From an uncultured Pelagibacteraceae bacterium (GTDB lineage: Bacteria > Pseudomonadota > Alphaproteobacteria > Pelagibacterales > Pelagibacteraceae): a stretch of DNA of 43,032 nucleotides. Position numbers and translations under genes: made by a program. Below the pieces are notes generated by a model. The model saw nothing but the letters and a program-made list of their open reading frames with translations, was not told the origin of the DNA and did not search any database. This document shows, one piece after another, positions 16,878 to 25,415 of this stretch (the stretch's first letter is position 1; every line of letters starts with the position of its first letter). Location of the stretch: the NCBI GenBank assembly GCA_902592375.1, contig CACJEG010000008.1, positions 1 through 43,032 on the forward strand. The letters are read 5' to 3'.

Positions 16878-17214
16878 TAATTTAAAATTAGTAGTAAATA
16901 ATCCTCATAATAAAATAGAAGAAAAACATTTTTTTGAAAAAGATGAGCTAAAAATTATATTAGACTTATATGCTAAGATGGTTTCTGAAGGATCTTGGAA
17001 AGATTACGGTTTAAGTATTTCAAGTAAGCAAGTAGGGTTTAGTGTTTTTAGAAATGCTACTGAAAATGCCCTATATAAAATTTGTAAAAATTTTAAACCT
17101 AAAAATAAAAATCTTAAATATTTGATTACTGATACAAGTGGTAAAATACTAAAAAATTCTTACGATCTTAGAATTTTATTAAAAAATACCAACTGGAAGA
17201 AACTTCAAAAATAA
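16870..17214 (+). CDS. DUF2794 family protein
   Basis: A 114-residue cytoplasmic protein with the DUF2794 pattern: F-x-K-x-E-L-x2-IL near the N-terminus, YAKMVSEGSWKDYGL, VGFSVFRNATENALYKI, and a C-terminal GKILKNSYDL. The function is unknown; the family is largely restricted to alphaproteobacteria. ATG 16870 is chosen over the TTG one codon earlier. It overlaps the end of yciB by 8 bases and ends 2 bases from the convergent Bax-inhibitor gene. Confidence 0.8.
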   Translation: MRSNLKLVVNNPHNKIEEKHFFEKDELKIILDLYAKMVSEGSWKDYGLSISSKQVGFSVFRNATENALYKICKNFKPKNKNLKYLITDTSGKILKNSYDLRILLKNTNWKKLQK

Positions 17215-17216
17215 AA

Positions 17217-17978
17217 TTATCTTCTTTGACCAAATAATCTTAACAACATTATAAATAGATTGATAAAATCTAGGTATAAAGTTAAAGCTCCCATTACAGC
17301 TTTCTTACCCATTAACTCTCCTGAGTCTGACGCAACATACATATTTTTGATTTTTTGAGTGTCATAAGCTGTTAACCCAACAAATATTAAAACACCTAAA
17401 ATTGAAATCACAAAATACATCATAGAAGATTTCATAAAGATATTAACAATTGAAGCTATAATTATTCCAATAAGACCCATCATTAAAAAAGATCCAAACT
17501 TTGTAAGATCTCTTTTAGTTGTGTATCCATAAATACTCATCGCTCCAAATGTTGCAGATGTAATGAAGAAAACTCTTGTTACACTCATTCCAGTATAAAC
17601 CAATAAAATTGAAGATAATGATAGACCCATCAAAGCTGCAAAAACCCAAAACGTAGTTTGTGCCTTTGATGCACTCATTTTATTAATTCCAAAACTCATG
17701 TAAAAAACGATACCTAGAGGTGCTAACATTACAAGCCATTTAAGACCTGATAAATAAATTGCATTCCCCATCTGCGTTAGACCAACGATTGAACCTGCAT
17801 CATTAGTAACAACAGACATTTTAAATGTTATTAGTGCTACTATTCCAGTTAGCAATATACCTGTTGCCATGTAGTTATAAACTTTTAGCATGTAGGCTCT
17901 TAAACCTTCATCCATTACAGCAGCTGTTTGTTGTGCAGCTTTTGCTCTATTTAGTATTCCGTTTTTATCAAATTCCAT
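17217..17978 (-). CDS. Bax inhibitor-1 / YccA family membrane protein
   Basis: A 253-residue protein with seven hydrophobic helices. It has family-typical stretches MLKVYNYMATGILLTG, a second helix block ending in VFYMSFGINKMSA, TFGAMSIYGYTTKRDLTKFG, and the C-terminal LTAYDTQKIKNMY (the conserved acidic pore region), then a long LYLDFINLFIMLLRLFG. Bacterial members are pH-sensitive calcium-leak channels (BsYetJ) or FtsH modulators (YccA). Here a general membrane homeostasis role is inferred. It is convergent with DUF2794 and divergent from the aldo/keto reductase. Confidence 0.9.
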   Translation of the reverse strand: MEFDKNGILNRAKAAQQTAAVMDEGLRAYMLKVYNYMATGILLTGIVALITFKMSVVTNDAGSIVGLTQMGNAIYLSGLKWLVMLAPLGIVFYMSFGINKMSASKAQTTFWVFAALMGLSLSSILLVYTGMSVTRVFFITSATFGAMSIYGYTTKRDLTKFGSFLMMGLIGIIIASIVNIFMKSSMMYFVISILGVLIFVGLTAYDTQKIKNMYVASDSGELMGKKAVMGALTLYLDFINLFIMLLRLFGQRR

Positions 17979-18057
17979 AATAAGTAATATATATATTCTT
18001 TTACTAATTATTCAAGATACCTTAAAAGATTAACAAAATTTTAACTTAATATTTCTA

Positions 18058-19092
18058 ATGAATTACAAAAATTTAGGTAATACCGATATTAAAGTGAGTA
18101 CAATTTGTCTCGGTACTATGACGTGGGGAGAACAAAATACTGAGCTTGAAGCATTTGAACAAATGGATTTTGCTTTAGATCAAGGAGTAAACTTTTGGGA
18201 CACTGCTGAATTATATGCAGTACCACCAAGAAAGGAAACCTATGGTCATACAGAAGAAATTATTGGGAACTGGTTTCAAAATACAAAAAAAAGAGACAAA
18301 GTCATTCTTGCAACAAAAGTTGCTGGCCCATCAAGAGATTATTTAAGAAGTGGAGAAAATAGTTTTACAGGTTCAAATTTAGAATCTGCTTTAAATGACA
18401 GTCTTAAAAGGCTTAAAACTGATTATATTGATTTATATCAACTTCATTGGCCAGAAAGAAATGTAAATAATTTCGGAAGACTTGGTTATGTTCACAAAGA
18501 AAATGAATGGAATAAATTTGAAGATGTTCTTGCGGAATTATATAAATACATTGATCAGGGAAAAATAAGATACGTTGGTTTATCAAATGAAACACCTTGG
18601 GGAGTTTTAAATTTTCTTCAATTATCTAAAGACAAAAAATTACCAAGGATGATGTCAATTCAAAATCCTTATAATTTATTAAACAGAACTTATGAAATTG
18701 GTTTGTCAGAAGTATCGATAAGAGAAAACATTGGATGTTTAGCTTACTCTCCATTAGCAAGTGGATATTTGACTGGAAAATATAGAAATAAAAATTATCC
18801 TATAGGCTCAAGAATGGAACGAGATTGGGATTTTTGGACAAGATATAGAAAACCCAATACTGAAGATGCTGTTGAACAATACTTTAATATAAGTAAAAAA
18901 TACAAACTTGATTTCGCCCAAATGTCTTTAAAATTTTGTGAAATTCAAGATTTTATGACTAGTGTAATAATTGGTGCAACTACAATGGAGCAGTTGAAAA
19001 CAAATATAGAAAGTGTAAATGTAAACTTATCTGATGATGTCATTAAAGAAATTAACCACGTACAAACAATTTATCCAAATCCATGTCCATAA
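18058..19092 (+). CDS. Aldo/keto reductase, Tas-like
   Basis: A 344-residue NADP(H)-dependent oxidoreductase. The AKR tetrad is D48, Y53, K87 and H130 (FWDTAELY, ILATKVAG, YQLHWPER). NADPH-site pieces appear in the C-terminal half (ASGYLTGKY, SVIIGATTMEQL). The overall form, including AVPPRKETYGHTEEIIG and QNPYNLLNRTYE, matches the Tas/YajO group of E. coli-like aldo/keto reductases. The physiological substrate is unknown. The next gene starts 10 bases before its stop, so it is likely in an operon with the IalB-like gene and perhaps argG. Confidence 0.9.
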   Translation: MNYKNLGNTDIKVSTICLGTMTWGEQNTELEAFEQMDFALDQGVNFWDTAELYAVPPRKETYGHTEEIIGNWFQNTKKRDKVILATKVAGPSRDYLRSGENSFTGSNLESALNDSLKRLKTDYIDLYQLHWPERNVNNFGRLGYVHKENEWNKFEDVLAELYKYIDQGKIRYVGLSNETPWGVLNFLQLSKDKKLPRMMSIQNPYNLLNRTYEIGLSEVSIRENIGCLAYSPLASGYLTGKYRNKNYPIGSRMERDWDFWTRYRKPNTEDAVEQYFNISKKYKLDFAQMSLKFCEIQDFMTSVIIGATTMEQLKTNIESVNVNLSDDVIKEINHVQTIYPNPCP

Positions 19093-19595
19093 TTAAAAAA
19101 ATTACAATATTGTTAGGAATATTTTTTATAAGTGGTGTTGCTCAAGTTTCAGCTCAGGAAATTAAAAAAATTGGTAAATATAAAGATTGGGAAGCAATGG
19201 TCGTTATGGATGCTGACGGTAAAGTATGCTTTGCGCAATCTTTACCTATTTTGCAAGCACCCAAAACTAATAAAAGAGATGCAAAATTATTTGTAGCATT
19301 TAGACCAAACGACAATATAAAAAATGAAGTGAGTGTTACCCCAGGTTATGAATTCAACAAAAATAATTCTGTAACAGCTGCTTCAGGGAAGAATAAATTT
19401 AAATTTGATATTAAAGAACAAGGTTTTGCGTGGATTGCAGACAACAAAATCGAATTAAAAATGATTAAACAAATGAGAAAAGGATCTAGAATTATGATCA
19501 CTGGATACAATCAACAAGGTTCTCAAACAATTGATCATTACTCATTATTAGGATTTACTAAAGCTTATAACGCTTCAAGAAAAGCTTGTAGTTAA
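19083..19595 (+). CDS. Invasion-associated locus B (IalB) family protein
   Basis: A 170-residue secreted protein with a signal peptide (cleavage probably after VSA, about residue 24). IalB-type features follow: KDWEAMVVMDADGKVCFAQS, EVSVTPGYEF, FAWIADNKIELKMIKQMRKG and a terminal ACS. C42 and C169 could form the domain's disulfide. The family is widespread in free-living alphaproteobacteria despite its name and has no firm biochemical role. It overlaps the aldo/keto reductase gene by 10 bases and ends 4 bases before argG. Confidence 0.85.
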   Translation: MSIIKKITILLGIFFISGVAQVSAQEIKKIGKYKDWEAMVVMDADGKVCFAQSLPILQAPKTNKRDAKLFVAFRPNDNIKNEVSVTPGYEFNKNNSVTAASGKNKFKFDIKEQGFAWIADNKIELKMIKQMRKGSRIMITGYNQQGSQTIDHYSLLGFTKAYNASRKACS

Positions 19596-19599
19596 TTCA

Positions 19600-20787
19600 A
19601 TGAAATCAAAAAAGAAAATTGTTCTAGCTTATTCTGGAGGGCTCGATACTTCTATAATTTTAAAATGGCTTCAAGAAAATTATGATGCAGATGTAATTTG
19701 TTATACAGCAGATGTTGGGCAAGAAATTGATAGAAAAAAAATTATTACTAATGCAAAAAAATTTGGTGTTAAAAATATAATTATTAAAGACTTAAAAGAT
19801 ATTTTTGTTAAGGATTATGTTTATCCCATGATCAGAGGACACGCGATCTATGAGGGTGTTTATTTATTAGGGACATCAATAGCAAGACCTCTTATTGCAA
19901 AAGATCAAATAAGAGTAGCTAAAAAATTTAAAGCCTATGCAGTTTCACATGGAGCAACTGGTAAAGGCAATGACCAAGTTAGATTTGAGTTAGGCTATCA
20001 TTACTTTGGTCCTAAAATTAAAATTATAGCTCCATGGAGAATTTGGAAACTAAAATCTAGAACAGACTTAATTAATTATGCAAAAAAACATAGCATAGCT
20101 ATTCCTAAAGATAAAAAAGGTGCACCTCCTTTTTCAGTGGATGATAATTTATTTCATACATCAACTGAAGGTAAGGTTTTAGAAAATCCAAAAAATTCTG
20201 CTCCAGAATTTATTTTTCAACGAACAGTTTCTCCTGAAAAAGCACCTAACAAACCATCTTTTGTTACTATTAATTTTAAAAATGGTGATCCTTTTGGAAT
20301 TAATGGAAAAAAATTATCTCCAGCTAAATTATTAACAAAGTTAAATGATCTAGCAGGCAAAAATGGAATTGGAAGAGTTGACCTAGTAGAGAATAGATTT
20401 CTAGGTATTAAATCTAGAGGAGTGTATGAAACACCTGGTGGGACTCTTTTAATAAATGCTCATAGAGCAATTGAGTCTGTTACCTTAGACAAAGAAACTA
20501 TGCATAAAAAAGATCAGATAATGTCTAGATATGCAGAGTTAATTTACAATGGTTATTGGTATTCAAAAGAAAGATTTAAACTTCAAAAAATTGTAGATTT
20601 AAAAAGAAGCAAAGTTAATGGCTCAGTTAAACTTAAATTGTATAAAGGAAATATTACAATTCAATCTAGAGTTACTAATAGCAGCGCTTACTCAATGAAA
20701 AAAGTCTCATTTGAAGAAAATAAGTCATTTAATAAATCTAACGTCGAAAGATTTATCAATTTTCACAAAAAAAAGCTCCGTTCTTAG
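19600..20787 (+). CDS. argG: Argininosuccinate synthase
   Basis: A 395-residue enzyme joining citrulline and aspartate with ATP in arginine synthesis. The N-terminal ATP-pyrophosphatase loop is AYSGGLDTS (10-18). Other conserved pieces are ADVGQE, GTSIARPLIAK, SHGATGKGNDQVRFE, APWR, and VENRFLGIKSRGVYETPGGT. The length is typical. It starts 4 bases after the IalB-like gene. A weak 6-base stem at 20799-20814 follows the stop, too small to call a terminator. Confidence 0.96.
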   Translation: MKSKKKIVLAYSGGLDTSIILKWLQENYDADVICYTADVGQEIDRKKIITNAKKFGVKNIIIKDLKDIFVKDYVYPMIRGHAIYEGVYLLGTSIARPLIAKDQIRVAKKFKAYAVSHGATGKGNDQVRFELGYHYFGPKIKIIAPWRIWKLKSRTDLINYAKKHSIAIPKDKKGAPPFSVDDNLFHTSTEGKVLENPKNSAPEFIFQRTVSPEKAPNKPSFVTINFKNGDPFGINGKKLSPAKLLTKLNDLAGKNGIGRVDLVENRFLGIKSRGVYETPGGTLLINAHRAIESVTLDKETMHKKDQIMSRYAELIYNGYWYSKERFKLQKIVDLKRSKVNGSVKLKLYKGNITIQSRVTNSSAYSMKKVSFEENKSFNKSNVERFINFHKKKLRS

Positions 20788-20844
20788 TAACGTTTAGGAC
20801 AAATTAACATTTGTTTAAATCACTAAAAATTATATCCTTAGATC

Positions 20845-21303
20845 ATGGAATCAATAAAGAATTGGATGAGAGATGCTGCAAATATTTTATTTGATGATAG
20901 TAAGAATGATCTACGCGCACTTCCTAAAACAGTTAGATTACAAATTCTTTTAGTTTTAAGTTTTATTTGGACTACTGTTTTTAGTTTATATGTTTTTTCT
21001 TACACAACTTTTGCATTTGGATGGGCTGGACTTTTTTTAGCTCATATAGGTTTAATATTTGCCGTCTATATGACTTTTAAACAATTCCATAGAGCAGAAG
21101 AGAAGTCTGCAAGTGTTTTTCAAACAAAAAATTTTGATCCTTTTAAAATCATGGTCATAGTTTTTGTAATAGTATTTATTTTTGTATTTTCAAAAGGAAT
21201 TGAAGTTTTAACAAGTCCAAACCCGAATTCTTATTCAATCCCTTATGATGGTCCCTTAAAATCTGCAATTGAAAAATGGTTACCTTTTAGTAAAGATAAA
21301 TAA
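20845..21303 (+). CDS. Uncharacterised three-helix membrane protein
   Basis: A 152-residue protein I do not recognise. After a charged N-terminus (KNDLRALPKTVRLQI) there are hydrophobic segments at about 32-52, 57-77 and 100-122, with a basic cytoplasmic-type loop FKQFHRAEEKSAS between the second and third, and a polar C-terminal tail. No catalytic motif is visible. Its stop shares one base with the start of the PsiE-like gene, so the two products are probably made together and may interact. It follows argG by 57 bases on the same strand. Confidence 0.75.
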   Translation: MESIKNWMRDAANILFDDSKNDLRALPKTVRLQILLVLSFIWTTVFSLYVFSYTTFAFGWAGLFLAHIGLIFAVYMTFKQFHRAEEKSASVFQTKNFDPFKIMVIVFVIVFIFVFSKGIEVLTSPNPNSYSIPYDGPLKSAIEKWLPFSKDK

Positions 21304-21683
21304 TGGATAAGATAGCAAAAAACTTACAGTTAGCATTAATGGTTATTATCTTAATCAGTACTGTTATTGCTGTTGGGATTGAAATGAAAAACATGTTTTT
21401 AAATCAATCTGTTACATTAGCAGATTTGCTTTTAATGTTTCTTTATTTGGAGGTACTAGCAATGGTTAGGGTTTTTTGGAACCAACAATCTATTAGTATT
21501 ACACTACCACTTCTTATTGCGATTACCGCCCTTGCACGATTTATTATTCTACAAGGCAAAGAAATGGATCCTACTGCACTTGTTTATGAAGCAGTAGCTA
21601 TTTTGTTAATAGCTGGAGCCATTGTTGTTTTAAGATTAAGACATAGTGACAAATTAGGTCTTAAGAAAAAAAAATCAAAATAA
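21303..21683 (+). CDS. PsiE-like phosphate-starvation-inducible family membrane protein
   Basis: A 126-residue protein with four hydrophobic segments (about 10-26, 38-56, 66-84, 94-110) and the PsiE-family feel of LLLMFLYLEVLAMVRVFW and LALMVI...IEMKNMF. The C-terminal tail is lysine-rich. PsiE is induced by phosphate starvation in E. coli, but its molecular role is unknown. No Pho-box was recognised here. It is coupled by a TAATG overlap to the unknown membrane gene upstream. Confidence 0.75.
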   Translation: MDKIAKNLQLALMVIILISTVIAVGIEMKNMFLNQSVTLADLLLMFLYLEVLAMVRVFWNQQSISITLPLLIAITALARFIILQGKEMDPTALVYEAVAILLIAGAIVVLRLRHSDKLGLKKKKSK

Positions 21684-21689
21684 TTTAAA

Positions 21690-22829
21690 ATGATATTTGA
21701 AGCTTCAAGGGCTAAGGCCTTAAATCAATTAAATAATTTTGTTGAGAATAATCTTGGAGAATATTCAAAATTAAGAAATTTTGATTTTGGACCTGAAAAA
21801 AGATCTAATATATCTTGCTTATCACCATATATAACTCATGGAATAATTAATGAACAAGAAGTCATTCAGAAAGCTCTAAGTAAATTTTCTTTTTCAAAAA
21901 ATGAAAAGTTTATTCAAGAAGTTCTATGGCGAACTTATTGGAAAGGTTGGTTAGAACTTAGACCAAATGTTTGGACTGATTACCTTATCGAATTAAATCA
22001 AATCAAAAACGAATTAAAAGATAATAAAGATTATATTGCAGCAATCGAAGGAAAAACAAAAGTAAATTGCTTTAATGAGTGGGTGAAAGAGCTTAAAGAA
22101 AACAATTATTTGCATAATCACACAAGAATGTGGTTTGCTAGTATTTGGATTTTTACTTTAGAATTGCCTTGGCAATTAGGTGCAGAATTTTTTATGCAAC
22201 ATCTTTATGATGGAGATGCTGCATCAAATACTCTTGGGTGGCGATGGGTTGCGGGTGTTCAAACTCAAGGAAAACATTATCTTGCAAGTAAATGGAATAT
22301 TAAAAAATTCACTAACAATAGATTTCAAAATATAAAATTAAATGAAAATGCTCCTCCAAAAATATCTGAAAAATCTTATCAAATAATTAAACAGGATTTC
22401 AATAACCCACAAAAGATTGAGAATAAAAATCTTTTAATTTTTGAAAATAATCTCTCGTTTGAAATCACTGACTTTAAGGAAAACAATTTTAAAAAAATTT
22501 ACTTAGTCTCTAATAAAAATGAAAATAGAGCAATAAAACTCAGTGAAAAGTTAGTGAAATTTAAATCTCATTTAATAGAAGACCAAGTACAGAGATTAAA
22601 AAATCAATCTATTGATTGTCAAATTATAGATATAAGTGAATTAACAAATATTGAAAATTATTACGGTTTGTATCCAACAGTAGGTGAAAATTTAGATTTT
22701 TTAAATTCTAATAATTTAAAGATAGATTTTTTATATAGAAATCTTGATCAATTAGCTTGGCAATACTGTAATAAAGGTTTTTTTAATTTTAAAAATTATA
22801 TCCCTAAAATAGTTTCAAGCTTTAATTAA
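21690..22829 (+). CDS. Photolyase/cryptochrome-like FAD-binding protein with reversed domain order
   Basis: A 379-residue protein that begins directly with the helical FAD-binding domain of photolyases (about 1-215). It shows SCLSPYITHG, FIQEVLWRTYWKGWLE, HNHTRMWFASIWIF, the DGDAASNTLGWRWVAG segment (174-189), and GKHYLASKWNIKKFT. The usual N-terminal antenna domain is missing. Instead residues about 246-379 form an alternating strand/helix region (NLLIFENNLSF, KIYLVSN, CQIIDISEL) that looks like a Rossmann-type domain and ends in NKGFFNFKNYIPKI. The FAD domain is well supported; the C-terminal domain assignment is inference. It is likely a DNA photolyase or blue-light sensor. It converges, with overlapping stop codons, on a four-gene operon that contains a second photolyase-like gene. 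Confidence 0.8.
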   Translation: MIFEASRAKALNQLNNFVENNLGEYSKLRNFDFGPEKRSNISCLSPYITHGIINEQEVIQKALSKFSFSKNEKFIQEVLWRTYWKGWLELRPNVWTDYLIELNQIKNELKDNKDYIAAIEGKTKVNCFNEWVKELKENNYLHNHTRMWFASIWIFTLELPWQLGAEFFMQHLYDGDAASNTLGWRWVAGVQTQGKHYLASKWNIKKFTNNRFQNIKLNENAPPKISEKSYQIIKQDFNNPQKIENKNLLIFENNLSFEITDFKENNFKKIYLVSNKNENRAIKLSEKLVKFKSHLIEDQVQRLKNQSIDCQIIDISELTNIENYYGLYPTVGENLDFLNSNNLKIDFLYRNLDQLAWQYCNKGFFNFKNYIPKIVSSFN

Positions 22830-23047
22830 AACCAACGAACCATTCCAATAATTCCAGCGGTTGCATAAAAAAATTGCAAAAATAAAATTCCTTTATGACC
22901 ACCTCTATAGGCCCAAATTCCAATTAAAATGGCTGACAATAACAGTAAACAAAAACCAAAAAATTCTATTCCTATGTTTAAAGCAACAAACAAAGAATAC
23001 AATATTGCAGTTATAACCCCTGCCCATTCAAAAATTTTATTATTCAT
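22826..23047 (-). CDS. Small membrane protein, unknown function
   Basis: A 73-residue protein with three closely packed hydrophobic helices (about 8-25, 28-46, 52-70) and short charged turns such as AYRGGHKG. I recognise no family. It overlaps the amidotransferase-like gene by 4 bases, making it the last gene of the minus-strand set photolyase, DUF2256, amidotransferase and this gene. Its stop overlaps the end of the convergent photolyase-like gene by 4 bases. Confidence 0.7.
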   Translation of the reverse strand: MNNKIFEWAGVITAILYSLFVALNIGIEFFGFCLLLLSAILIGIWAYRGGHKGILFLQFFYATAGIIGMVRWF

Positions 23048-23763
23048 AAAAGTTTTTTAAAATTATTATAAAGGATTGTAGAGTAGTTATTCATATCTTT
23101 CATGTTATCTTTTGCAGATTGATCAAACTTTTCTAATGCACCATTACCAAGCTGATCTTCCAAAGCTTTTTTGTATTCCGGTACACATCCCCACTCATTG
23201 ACTGTAGTATCTTTTATTTCTATATGAAATTGAATTCCATAAGCATGGTTTTGATATTTAAAGATTTGATACTTGGTAATTGGGGAGGAAGCTAATAAAG
23301 TTACATCATTATTATTTTCAATACCTTGAACCTCATAAGAGTGCCATTGCAAACTTTTAATCGTATTAGGAAATTTTGAAAATAATTTATCTTCATCTTT
23401 TTCATTAGAGAAATTAATATCCATAATTCCTATTTCTGCTGGTTTAGATTTAACTACTTTTCCGCCCACCACTTCTCCTAAAAGCTGACAACCTAAACAA
23501 AAACCTAAATAAGGTTTTTTTAGATTAACAACAAATTCTTTTATTGCTTTCTTTTCTTCTATTAACCAAGGATATTCTTGTTCCATATAGGTATCCATTG
23601 GACCTCCCATGCAAAACATTCCATCAAATTTACCTAAATCCTTTGGTATTTTTTCACCTTCATCTAATTCAATAGTGGTGAGCTTAAATCCATCAACCAG
23701 CATTAAATCTTTAATGTAACCTGGGTCTTCTATTTTGATATGTTGTAATACTATTATGTTCAC
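23044..23763 (-). CDS. Class I glutamine amidotransferase-like protein
   Basis: A 239-residue single-domain class I amidotransferase (GuaA-like glutaminase fold). The nucleophile is C89 in GFCLGCQLLGE, and H180 and E182 lie in YGIQFHIE, so the catalytic triad is complete. CMGGPMDTY is the usual oxyanion-loop area. Stand-alone proteins of this type are often annotated as GMP synthase-related, but the partner or acceptor is unknown. It lies 5 bases downstream of the DUF2256 gene and overlaps the next small membrane gene, so it belongs to the photolyase operon. Confidence 0.85.
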   Translation of the reverse strand: MNIIVLQHIKIEDPGYIKDLMLVDGFKLTTIELDEGEKIPKDLGKFDGMFCMGGPMDTYMEQEYPWLIEEKKAIKEFVVNLKKPYLGFCLGCQLLGEVVGGKVVKSKPAEIGIMDINFSNEKDEDKLFSKFPNTIKSLQWHSYEVQGIENNNDVTLLASSPITKYQIFKYQNHAYGIQFHIEIKDTTVNEWGCVPEYKKALEDQLGNGALEKFDQSAKDNMKDMNNYSTILYNNFKKLL

Positions 23764-23768
23764 TAAGT

Positions 23769-23897
23769 TTAGCTTAGCTTAGAACACTTCTTTGAACAAT
23801 ATTTTACTCTCTCCCAGTTCAACTTCCATTTTTTGCGCCAAGTAAATGGTCTTTTACAAATTGGACAAGTTTTGGTTGGTAAATTTTCTTTTTTCAT
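23769..23897 (-). CDS. DUF2256 family small zinc-ribbon-like protein
   Basis: A 42-residue protein that is easily missed because it is so short. It starts with ATG at 23897, sharing one base with the stop of the photolyase-like gene, and ends in TAA at 23769. It has the DUF2256 layout: [19 protein letters not shown], then a tryptophan-rich middle, then YCSKKC. The CPIC and CSKKC pairs (C11, C14, C34, C38) suggest a zinc-binding knuckle. The function is unknown. From general knowledge, DUF2256 genes are often found beside photolyase-type genes, as here. Confidence 0.85.
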   Translation of the reverse strand: MKKENLPTKTCPICKRPFTWRKKWKLNWERVKYCSKKCSKLS

Positions 23898-25387
23898 CAA
23901 ATTGTATTTTGTTTTATAAATTTATCAGCTTCTGATAAAATTAATTTTTTTCTTTCAGATTTCATTTTATCAAATATCCTTACCATCATAGATAGACGAG
24001 GATTTTTTAAAAAAAATTTTCTGTTTCGGTCTATGAACCTCCAATAAAGGCCATCCATTGTGTTACACCACTCTCCTTTTTTAAAATCCATCATTTTCAT
24101 AAAATATGCTGATCCACAAATATAAGGTTTTGTTGCAAAAATTCCTCCATCACTAAACAATCCCATTCCATAAACATTAGGAACCATTACCCAATCTGAG
24201 GAATCCACAAACATTTCCATGAACCATTTGTAAACAATTGTTGGCTTGATTTCACAAAGGTTCATAATATTTGATAAGATCATTAATCTTTCAATATGAT
24301 GTGACCAACCATGATTAACGGCATTTTTAATTGCATAATCCAAAGGTGGAAGACCAGTGGTTCCATCGTACCAAGAATTTTTCATTTTTCTATTTTGTTT
24401 GAAAAAATTTCTAGTTTCCATTTCTTGAGAGTATGACTGATAAATTCCTCGCATAAATTCTCGCCAACCAATCACTTGACGAATGTAACCCTCTAAAGAA
24501 TTCATTCTAATTTTATTTTTCTTGTGAAAGTCTAAAACTTTTTGGACAACAAATTCAGGGGTTATTAAACCTAAATTTATGTAAGGACTTAATGCACTAT
24601 GGAACAGGATATTATCTTTTTGATCAACTGCATCCTCATAATCACCAAAAAGATTAGATTTTTCTTTTATAAAAAAATTCAATAGTTTAACTACATCTTC
24701 ATATTCCGTTGCAAACCAAAAATTATTTGTACTCCCTGGATGATTTTTAAATTCCTTTTCAATAATAGGCTTTAATTTTTTTGTATGAATGGTTTCATTT
24801 ATTTTTGGAAATTTAGGAATTGAAATATTTTTAGGTAATTTATTTCTATTATCTTCATCAAAGCTCCATTTCCCCCCGATTGGATCACCATCTGACCCCA
24901 TCAGTATTCCAGATTTTTTTCTAACATCTTTGTAGAAAGTTGCCATAAAAGGTTTTTTTGATTTTGATAAATAATTTTTAAATTCAGCTCTTGAATTTAA
25001 GAACATAGGAGTTTGAATAACATTCCAGTATATGTTTTCTTTTTTTAAAAATTGTGAAATTTTTTTTTCAAAAAATTTATCTTCTACTTCAAAACTTGAA
25101 ATTTCTTTTACTTTTTTTTGTGTAATTATTTTTTTTAATTTTTTTAAATAATCTTCATTAAATTCTTTATCTTCGATTTTAAAGTAATCTAATTTAAATT
25201 TGTTTTTTCTTAATCCGTCTGCATAAGAACGCATTGAAGATAAAAATAATAAAATTTTTTGTTTATGATGCTTTTCATAAGTGCATAAACCCTTATCTTC
25301 AGCCATAAAAAATAGGTGGTCTTTTTTGAAGCGGTCTAGGTATTTTATTGGAAATAATTGATTACCAAGTATAAAAAATAACTTCAT
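23897..25387 (-). CDS. PhrB-like cryptochrome/photolyase family protein (FeS-BCP relative)
   Basis: A 496-residue member of the prokaryotic PhrB-type photolyase group. The N-terminal antenna-type domain starts [11 protein letters not shown]. The FAD domain contains [36 protein letters not shown] (360-378) and [11 protein letters not shown]. The conserved C-terminal [24 protein letters not shown] follows. PhrB proteins hold a 4Fe-4S cluster with four cysteines. Here C378 and C441 are present, but the intervening CxxC is replaced by a short FKKGEWC stretch, so the cluster is probably lost. It is the first gene of a four-gene operon and divergent, 28 bases away, from an SDR gene. A (6-4) photolyase or light-sensing role is inferred. 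Confidence 0.85.
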   Translation of the reverse strand: MKLFFILGNQLFPIKYLDRFKKDHLFFMAEDKGLCTYEKHHKQKILLFLSSMRSYADGLRKNKFKLDYFKIEDKEFNEDYLKKLKKIITQKKVKEISSFEVEDKFFEKKISQFLKKENIYWNVIQTPMFLNSRAEFKNYLSKSKKPFMATFYKDVRKKSGILMGSDGDPIGGKWSFDEDNRNKLPKNISIPKFPKINETIHTKKLKPIIEKEFKNHPGSTNNFWFATEYEDVVKLLNFFIKEKSNLFGDYEDAVDQKDNILFHSALSPYINLGLITPEFVVQKVLDFHKKNKIRMNSLEGYIRQVIGWREFMRGIYQSYSQEMETRNFFKQNRKMKNSWYDGTTGLPPLDYAIKNAVNHGWSHHIERLMILSNIMNLCEIKPTIVYKWFMEMFVDSSDWVMVPNVYGMGLFSDGGIFATKPYICGSAYFMKMMDFKKGEWCNTMDGLYWRFIDRNRKFFLKNPRLSMMVRIFDKMKSERKKLILSEADKFIKQNTI

Positions 25388-25415
25388 AGTTAAATATAAC
25401 TAATAAAATTTTTTT

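Noticed and set aside
20799..20814. Terminator after argG (ACAAAT-TAAC-ATTTGT)
   Set aside because: The stem is only six base pairs, AT-rich, without a clean T-run; too weak to call.
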